Below, in pieces: positions 7,984 through 11,435 of a stretch of DNA of 11,435 nt. This stretch comes from Bacillota bacterium (lineage in GTDB: Bacteria; Bacillota; Dethiobacteria; DTU022): NCBI GenBank assembly GCA_012510325.1, contig JAAZIG010000034.1, positions 1 through 11,435 on the forward strand, read 5' to 3'. Position numbers and translations under genes: made by a program. The notes beneath the pieces are model-generated. The model saw nothing but the letters and a program-made list of their open reading frames with translations. It did not search any database and was not told the origin of the DNA. Positions within the stretch are counted from its first letter, which is position 1, and each line of letters opens with the position of its first letter.

Positions 7984-8012
7984 ATTATAGCTTTTCCGCA
8001 GGCCAGGGTCAA
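7984..8012 (-). promoter_or_regulatory. Sigma-A promoter of the riboswitch-ATPase transcript
   Basis: On the minus strand TTGACC (8012-8007) is followed after exactly 17 bp by a perfect TATAAT (7989-7984). Initiation would fall around 7978-7976, so the transcript starts almost exactly with the aptamer. The leader to the ATPase start is about 175 nt. Confidence 0.88.
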
Positions 8013-8066
8013 GCTGCCAACCAGCCCAGAGCCTTGTGTAAACGAAAAGCTTATAGCCAAATATCC

Positions 8067-8117
8067 TGTAACGCATCTCCGGCTGTTTGCGCCGCCTGCC
8101 ACGATGACGGCGTTACA
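8067..8117. repeat. 8-bp inverted repeat spanning the end of the YhhN gene
   Basis: TGTAACGC (8067-8074) and GCGTTACA (8110-8117) are perfect inverted copies separated by 35 bp. The second copy contains the stop codon of the YhhN-family gene. In the minus-strand RNA it could form the base of a 3' stem-loop, but there is no U-tract, so I do not call it a terminator. It may be chance. Confidence 0.4.
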
Positions 8118-8853
8118 TGGCCAAGCCCATCCAGATGCCGTAAATGATCCCCATCTGGCCCGGTATGTAGGTCAGCCAGATCCAGAGGTGTGGTTTTTTT
8201 AGCGCAACTCCGCCAAACTCGCTGATTCCGATAATCATATCTGAAATACAGAAGAGCAGAGCTCCAAGAAAAACCATCCACCACCAGCCGCTCATCTTCA
8301 GACCGAGGGCAAAGGCAAAAACGGCCATGGTGCCGATGAGAAGGGCATAGATCAGCGAGCCTGCGTTCATGGCCGGCAAGATCTCCGGATTGCGGAGGAA
8401 AAAATGCCAGCCGATCGCTATCAACAGCCCAAAGGCGGCCAGAGCCGTCCAAAATAAAGATGCGGTTATGATAGCGGTGGGTTTGAGCAAACAGGAAAAA
8501 GAGGCGATATAAAAGGGGTGGGCGATGGCGAAGGCGGCCATTCCTCCGAGTCGCGGTATCGGAAGGGGGATTACCGCAGCATTAAACATATCTCCCAAAA
8601 ATGAGAAGAGCATTCCCGCAAGGATCAGATAGACGGCAGGATGGCGCAGGTTCAAAGTGGTGAGCAGAGCGCTTAACAGCAGGGAGAGGCTGAGGACAAC
8701 CCTTGCCGGCAGCGGGAGACGGATTTCTTGGGGGTCTCCGGAGACGATCTGCAGGCCGGACTGAAAACCCCAGCCCAGCAGCAACAGCTGCGCCAATGCC
8801 AAAATGAGCAGCGCGACGGAGATGGCTACACCTCCTTTGTCCCAAATGGGCAT
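8113..8853 (-). CDS. YhhN/TMEM86-family membrane protein (lysoplasmalogenase-like)
   Basis: A hydrophobic protein of up to 246 residues with about eight membrane segments. Family members include lysoplasmalogenases, integral membrane hydrolases that cleave the vinyl-ether bond of lysoplasmalogens; bacterial functions are only partly known. Conserved family points are visible: FSFLGDMF with D88 (84-90), AIAHPFYIASF with H112 and Y115 (109-119), GALLFCISDMIIGI with D205 (197-210), and YIPGQMGIIYG (229-239). Such a role fits an anaerobe with plasmalogen lipids, but this is inferred. The start is uncertain: ATG 8853 has no good ribosome site, whereas a strong AAAGGAGG lies inside the frame at 8838-8831, followed at 7 nt by an in-frame ATC (8823) that would begin the protein directly at the first membrane helix. 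It is divergent from smpB and upstream of the separately promoted ATPase. Confidence 0.82.
   Translation of the reverse strand: MPIWDKGGVAISVALLILALAQLLLLGWGFQSGLQIVSGDPQEIRLPLPARVVLSLSLLLSALLTTLNLRHPAVYLILAGMLFSFLGDMFNAAVIPLPIPRLGGMAAFAIAHPFYIASFSCLLKPTAIITASLFWTALAAFGLLIAIGWHFFLRNPEILPAMNAGSLIYALLIGTMAVFAFALGLKMSGWWWMVFLGALLFCISDMIIGISEFGGVALKKPHLWIWLTYIPGQMGIIYGIWMGLAM
8831..8838 (-). promoter_or_regulatory. Strong Shine-Dalgarno inside the YhhN frame
   Basis: AAAGGAGG, read on the minus strand, is the best ribosome site near this gene. It lies 13 to 20 bases downstream of the first base of ATG 8853. The only in-frame candidate at normal spacing is ATC (8823-8821); no ATG, GTG or TTG is in place. 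It decides between a canonical start without a site and a rare start with an ideal site. Confidence 0.6.
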
Positions 8854-8918
8854 CCGTTAAATATATATCACATAAAAGGGGACAGGGCCAATTTCAACCA
8901 AATAATAGGCGATTATCC

Positions 8919-8948
8919 TTGACGGAGCGATCTCCCGGATGCTATGAT
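8919..8948 (+). promoter_or_regulatory. Predicted sigma-A promoter for smpB
   Basis: TTGACG (8919-8924), an 18-bp spacer and TATGAT (8943-8948) make a good promoter. Initiation would be near 8955, leaving a leader of about 85 nt before smpB. The leader contains a tiny open frame, ATG at 8968 to TAA at 8986-8988 (MNRPVC). Its upstream AGGGAG is too close to be a convincing ribosome site. This promoter lets smpB be expressed apart from rnr, from which it is separated by the inserted genes. Confidence 0.7.
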
Positions 8949-9040
8949 CACCAATGCCGACAGGGAGATGAACCGGCCGGTCTGTTAAGGTGAAAGTAAA
9001 AGGTGTTAAGCGAGGAGATTAATACGGGGGGACCCTGATC

Positions 9041-9499
9041 ATGGAGCAGCTCATCAGCCGCAACCGCAAGGCTTATCATGATTATCATATTGAAGAGACC
9101 TATGAAGCCGGGATCGTGCTCAAGGGCACAGAGGTGAAATCTGTCCGCGGCGCCAGGGTGAATTTGCGGGACAGCTATGCCCGTGTTGAGGGGGGCGAGC
9201 TCTATCTTTTCAATATGCATATCAGCCCGTACGATCCGGCCAATCGGTTTAACCACGAGCCCCGGCGCACCCGCAAGCTGTTGATGCACAAATCCGAAAT
9301 AGGCCGCCTTGCCGGCAAGGTGCAGCAGAAGGGCTACACCCTTGTTCCGCTGAAAATCTACCTCCGGCGGGGGCTGGTCAAAGTTGAGCTGGGCCTGGCC
9401 AGGGGGAAACATCTTTATGATAAACGGCGCTCCATCGCCGAGCGCGATCAGCGCCGGGAGATGGGCCGTGCCGTCAAGGAGAGAATGCAGAACCAATAG
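9041..9499 (+). CDS. smpB: SsrA-binding protein SmpB
   Basis: SmpB binds the tRNA-like domain of tmRNA and brings it to stalled ribosomes, its C-terminal tail reading the empty mRNA channel. The 152-residue product is of normal length. It shows NRKAYHDYHIEETYEAGI (8-25), KGTEVKSVR (28-36), NLRDSYA (41-47), the Y-FNMHISPY segment, GLARGKHLYDKR (118-129) and a basic C-terminal tail (SIAERDQRREMGRAVKERMQNQ, 131-152, given in the sequence). ATG 9041 is served by GGGGGG (9026-9031) at 9 nt. The tmRNA gene begins 74 bp after its stop, the classic smpB-ssrA pair. Confidence 0.97.
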   Translation: MEQLISRNRKAYHDYHIEETYEAGIVLKGTEVKSVRGARVNLRDSYARVEGGELYLFNMHISPYDPANRFNHEPRRTRKLLMHKSEIGRLAGKVQQKGYTLVPLKIYLRRGLVKVELGLARGKHLYDKRRSIAERDQRREMGRAVKERMQNQ

Positions 9500-9513
9500 G
9501 CGCCGGCGGGCAG

Positions 9514-9542
9514 TTTATTTTTGCTGCCGGATCGGCTATAAT
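9514..9542 (+). promoter_or_regulatory. Predicted ssrA promoter
   Basis: A perfect -10 TATAAT (9537-9542) lies 17 bp after a weak -35 TTTATT (9514-9519). Initiation near 9549 would give a precursor with a 5' leader of about 25 nt, removed by RNase P before the mature tmRNA 5' end. Confidence 0.65.
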
Positions 9543-9573
9543 ATAGGCAGAGAGCAACAGATGTCAAAGTCAT

Positions 9574-9925
9574 GGGGGCGTAAGGATTCGACGGGGGTTG
9601 TGGGAGCAGGAGCGGCAGGTTCGGGACCATGGTCCCGGTAAAAACATGGAACGGCTATAAACGCCAACGATAACTTAGCTTACGCTGCTTAATTAAGCAG
9701 TGCGTCCCTTCCCTCCCCGGCCGGGGGCGGGAGCAGGGGCGTCGACAAACCGGTCTACCGCTGTAAGCGGATGCTCCACCGCTGCAGGGGGAAATACAAC
9801 GGAGATGGCAGTGGCGAATCCCGCTCCGGGGAGCCGGCGCTGCGAGAACAAAACCGGAGCTAAACCTGTAGAAGTTCCTGTAGCCTGACCTTCGGACGCG
9901 GGTTCGATTCCCGCCGCCTCCACCA
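9574..9925 (+). ncRNA. ssrA: Transfer-messenger RNA (tmRNA, SsrA RNA), one-piece
   Basis: tmRNA rescues stalled ribosomes by acting first as an alanyl-tRNA and then as a short message. The 5' end GGGGGCGTAAGGATTCGACG (from 9574) is diagnostic. GGGGGCG pairs with CGCCTCC (9915-9921) as the 7-bp acceptor stem (one G-U), and the gene encodes its own CCA (9923-9925). The T arm CGGGTTCGATTCCCG is intact. Near the 5' pseudoknot region there is a 16-base palindrome CGGGACCATGGTCCCG (9622-9637). The tag frame is at 9663-9692 and its stop lies in the palindrome CTGCTTAATTAAGCAG (9685-9700). Total length is 352 nt, normal for a one-piece tmRNA. I see no intrinsic terminator directly after the CCA, where AT-rich DNA begins. 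Confidence 0.96.
9663..9692 (+). other. tmRNA tag-peptide reading frame, ANDNLAYAA-stop
   Basis: Inside ssrA, GCC-AAC-GAT-AAC-TTA-GCT-TAC-GCT-GCT-TAA encodes ANDNLAYAA, which after the alanine carried by tmRNA gives a tag AANDNLAYAA. The AND start matches common bacterial tags. The end is AYAA instead of the usual ALAA recognised by ClpXP-type proteases. The resume codon is assigned by comparison with known tags, not proven. Confidence 0.85.
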
Positions 9926-9991
9926 TATTAAACAACCTAGATTGATGCAATCAAAGCCCTATATGAAAAGTGAAGTCAATCGTATAAAGAG

Positions 9992-10201
9992 GTGGTTAAG
10001 CTGAAAAACTACCCCGTTATTATAGAACAAGATGGGAATGGGTGTGTTGTGTCTTGTCCGATGTTTAAGGGATGCTATTCCCAGGGGAAAACAATAGATG
10101 AAGCCTTAAAAAATATAAAAGAAGCGATAGAATTATGTATAGATGAAGAAGAAAATCCGATTGGTAGTATAATTGTAGGCAATGTGGTACTTGAGAGATG
10201 A
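9992..10201 (+). CDS. hicB: HicB-family antitoxin-like protein
   Basis: A 69-residue protein with the HicB antitoxin fold signature: KNYPVIIEQDGNGCVVSCPMF (given as residues 5-25) and KGCYSQGKTIDEALKNIKEAIEL (26-48). HicB proteins neutralise the HicA mRNA-cleaving toxin and, in longer forms, bind their own promoter; this one lacks a clear C-terminal DNA-binding domain, so any autoregulation is uncertain. GTG 9992 is the first usable start, but AGAGGTGG (9988-9995) overlaps it and is better placed for CTG 10001, which would give the family-like start MKNYPV. Its stop TGA overlaps the ATG of the adjoining hicA remnant (ATGA at 10198-10201), the usual coupled arrangement. Because hicA is frame-broken here, the antitoxin appears orphaned. 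The gene is AT-richer than the backbone genes upstream of ssrA. Confidence 0.85.
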   Translation: MVKLKNYPVIIEQDGNGCVVSCPMFKGCYSQGKTIDEALKNIKEAIELCIDEEENPIGSIIVGNVVLER

Positions 10202-10423
10202 CCCCCAAACCACCCGTGGTTTCAGGGCTGAATTGCAATCGGGCCCTTGAAAAATTGGGTATGTAGTAGTTAGGCAAAGGGAAGCCATATTAGGCTAAAG
10301 GATAAAAGTGGAGAATTGCCCCCTGTAACAGTGCCAGATCACCTCGAATTACGCCCCGGGTTTGCTAAAAAAATACTAAATGATGCGGATCTAACCGTTA
10401 AAGAATTCATCTCGCTTTTGTAG
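10198..10423 (+). pseudogene. hicA: HicA-family mRNA interferase toxin, broken by two frameshifts
   Basis: Three consecutive frames together spell a complete HicA toxin, a small double-stranded-RNA-binding-fold ribonuclease. Frame one from ATG 10198 gives MTPKPPVVSGLNCNRALEKLG, then stops at TAG 10264. A -1 step at the G run 10257-10259 gives YVVVRQR (10260-10280). A second -1 step at the G run 10279-10281 gives SHIRLKDKSGELPPVTVPDHLELRPGFAKKILNDADLTVKEFISLL (10283-10420, quoted in pieces: SHIRLKDKSGELPPVTV then PDHLELRPGF then AKKILNDADLTVKEFISLL), ending at TAG 10421-10423. The RGSH catalytic-histidine region spans the second break. One missing G in each of two G runs would restore the gene, so true decay or homopolymer sequencing error are both possible. 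As written, no functional toxin can be made. It overlaps hicB by 4 bases. Confidence 0.85.
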
Positions 10424-10824
10424 GAACAGTATAAACCTTTATTACTGTAGGTCAAGTCCATATTTTATAATAAACCCTAGCTGTACAACTCTTTGCGCTA
10501 TATGAAAATTAAGGATCTAAGCGTGAGCTTGCCATCCGCTGGCACTTTACTTCGGACCAAAGCCTGCGCTTTGCACCGCTACTGCAGCCAGCAATCAATC
10601 CAGGAGAGCTGGATACAACCGATGAGGCTCTACTGCCGAATAACACCTCTAGGATGAGTGGCAATAAAATAAGTGTGCGGACACTGGGTTTAGTTTGCGA
10701 CATTGAGCAGATTGCGATGCACCTTGATATAATGATACTATAGCCTTCGAACATTTTGGAGCTAATGCCAAAAGCTTTTAGAACTTTTATTGATCACCAC
10801 CTGGATTAAAAAGGAGCTAAAAAC
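10424..10824. other. About 400 bp without a convincing gene, downstream of broken hicA
   Basis: No known gene is recognised. Just after the hicA stop is an imperfect hairpin, ACAGTA (10426-10431) with TACTGT (10443-10448), without a T-run. A frame with no start codon stays open on the plus strand from 10513 to the TAG at 10741-10743 (reading ...RELAIRWHFTSDQSLRFAPLL... early and ...VRTLGLVCDIEQIAMHLDI... late). The opposite strand is open over nearly the same stretch (10509-10754). The plus frame looks slightly protein-like and may be a fragment of a decayed gene, but I cannot name a family. A small hairpin CAAAGC/GCTTTG lies at 10558-10573. A possible promoter for the next gene is at the right end. 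Confidence 0.5.
10703..10733 (+). promoter_or_regulatory. Possible promoter for the CMD-family gene
   Basis: A perfect TATAAT (10728-10733) preceded by TGA forms an extended -10. A TTGAGC (10703-10708) lies upstream with a long 19-bp spacer. Initiation near 10740 would give a leader of about 85 nt. The AT-rich setting makes a chance match more likely here. Confidence 0.4.
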
Positions 10825-11418
10825 GTGGAGAAGAAATTTTACAAAAAGATTTACAGCCACAGCGACTTTTATAAAGCTCTTGTGCTTGCCTTTAGAAGCG
10901 GTAAATACTTTATGTCAAATCGTAAGAAAGAACTTATATCCCTTCAATTTAGAGAGAGAATTATGTTAGCAGTTACCGAAGTTAATGGTTGTGAAGCATG
11001 TTCATATGCCCATACAAAATTCGCTTTAGAGGAAGGGATGACTATAAAAGAAATCAATGCTATCTTAAGCGGTGATACAGAAACCATCCCGGGAAACGAA
11101 CTTGTCGGCATATTCTTTGCACAGCATTATACAGATAATAACGGAAAGGTTTCACAAAAATCCTGGCAAAGGCTTATTGATGAATACGACGAAGAAAGCG
11201 CCATGGTTATTTTAGCGATCATTCGAATAATGAATGTGGGTAATATATACGGTATGGCATATAGCGCCCTTTGTGATCGTTTTAAAGGAAAGCCTTCCGG
11301 AAAGACAAGTTTATTCTATGAAATTTCCATCATGCTGTCGATTTTATTATATCTGCCAGCAGCAATAATACACGCCATCTTTGACAACATCAGAAAGAAA
11401 ACAATTTACCCCTTTTAA
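10825..11418 (+). CDS. Carboxymuconolactone decarboxylase (CMD/AhpD-like) family protein with hydrophobic C-terminal tail
   Basis: A 197-residue protein whose centre carries the AhpD-like redox motif E-x3-C-x2-C-x3-H: E52, C56, C59 and H63 in TEVNGCEACSYAHTKFALEE. Family members are alkylhydroperoxidase-type or decarboxylase enzymes; the twin cysteines favour a thiol-redox role over a decarboxylase role, but the substrate is unknown. After the core (about 30-150) comes a basic stretch, then a strongly hydrophobic segment (about 163-187, SLFYEISIMLSILLYLPAA...) that could anchor it in the membrane, which is unusual for this soluble family. The GTG start at 10825 is supported by AAGGAG (10811-10816) at 8 nt. 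Its base composition (23 G+C in the 60 bases 11041-11100) is clearly below the genes left of ssrA, suggesting acquisition. The window ends 17 bases after its stop. Confidence 0.88.
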   Translation: MEKKFYKKIYSHSDFYKALVLAFRSGKYFMSNRKKELISLQFRERIMLAVTEVNGCEACSYAHTKFALEEGMTIKEINAILSGDTETIPGNELVGIFFAQHYTDNNGKVSQKSWQRLIDEYDEESAMVILAIIRIMNVGNIYGMAYSALCDRFKGKPSGKTSLFYEISIMLSILLYLPAAIIHAIFDNIRKKTIYPF

Positions 11419-11435
11419 AAAGCATAACCCTGCCC

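Noticed and set aside
8869..8897. Minus-strand promoter TTGAAA, 17 bp, TATGTG for the YhhN gene
   Set aside because: The -10 matches only three consensus bases; position is sensible but support is too weak to list.
10198..10423. Programmed frameshifting as the way to make HicA
   Set aside because: Two separate -1 shifts would be needed within 25 bases, and no slippery heptamer with a downstream structure is seen; loss of bases or sequencing error is simpler.
10509..10754. Minus-strand open frame of 81 codons
   Set aside because: No ribosome site, no recognisable family, and it mirrors the equally open plus strand.
1..11435. CRISPR array, insertion sequence or new defence system
   Set aside because: No regularly spaced repeats, transposase or recombinase signatures were found; the accessory part contains only hicBA remnants and one CMD-like gene.

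Overview
The window reads as a chromosomal segment of an anaerobic member of the Bacillota (Clostridia-like). The evidence is the backbone order eno, secG, rnr, smpB, ssrA, typical of that phylum, with strong AGGAGG-type ribosome sites, sigma-A-like promoters, a yybP-ykoY riboswitch in front of a P-type ATPase, and a lysoplasmalogenase-type gene that would suit a plasmalogen-making anaerobe. Genus cannot be fixed from the sequence alone.

Positions 1-3954 (+) hold the C-terminal part of enolase, secG with its own promoter and terminator, an HD-domain hydrolase, and RNase R; the last two are 4 nt apart and probably co-transcribed. Positions 4003-4981 (+) hold two small flavin-type genes, a nitroreductase and a PNPOx-like split-barrel protein, closed by a strong terminator. 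Positions 5080-8853 (-) hold a P2A (Ca2+/Mn2+) ATPase and, upstream of it, a YhhN-family membrane protein. Between these two lies a full control region for the ATPase: a near-consensus promoter, a yybP-ykoY (Mn2+) aptamer starting at the predicted transcription start, and an intrinsic terminator whose 5' arm overlaps the 3' strand of aptamer stem P1. Positions 8919-9925 (+) return to the backbone with smpB and ssrA (tmRNA), the two trans-translation partners; RNase R, which degrades mRNA released by that pathway, lies upstream.

Immediately after the 3' CCA of ssrA the character changes: the DNA is AT-richer, and it carries a small hicB antitoxin gene, a hicA toxin gene broken by two single-base losses, about 400 bp with no convincing gene, and an AT-rich CMD/AhpD-like gene with a membrane-like C-terminal tail. 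This looks like the edge of an acquired segment next to the tmRNA gene, a common integration point, but no integrase or second attachment repeat lies inside the window.

No CRISPR array, transposase or wholly new multi-gene system is visible. The most informative points are the riboswitch-controlled ATPase (metal export), the insertion of unrelated genes between rnr and smpB, the tmRNA tag ending in AYAA, the frameshifted hicA, and a strong internal ribosome site in the YhhN gene that points to an ATC start.
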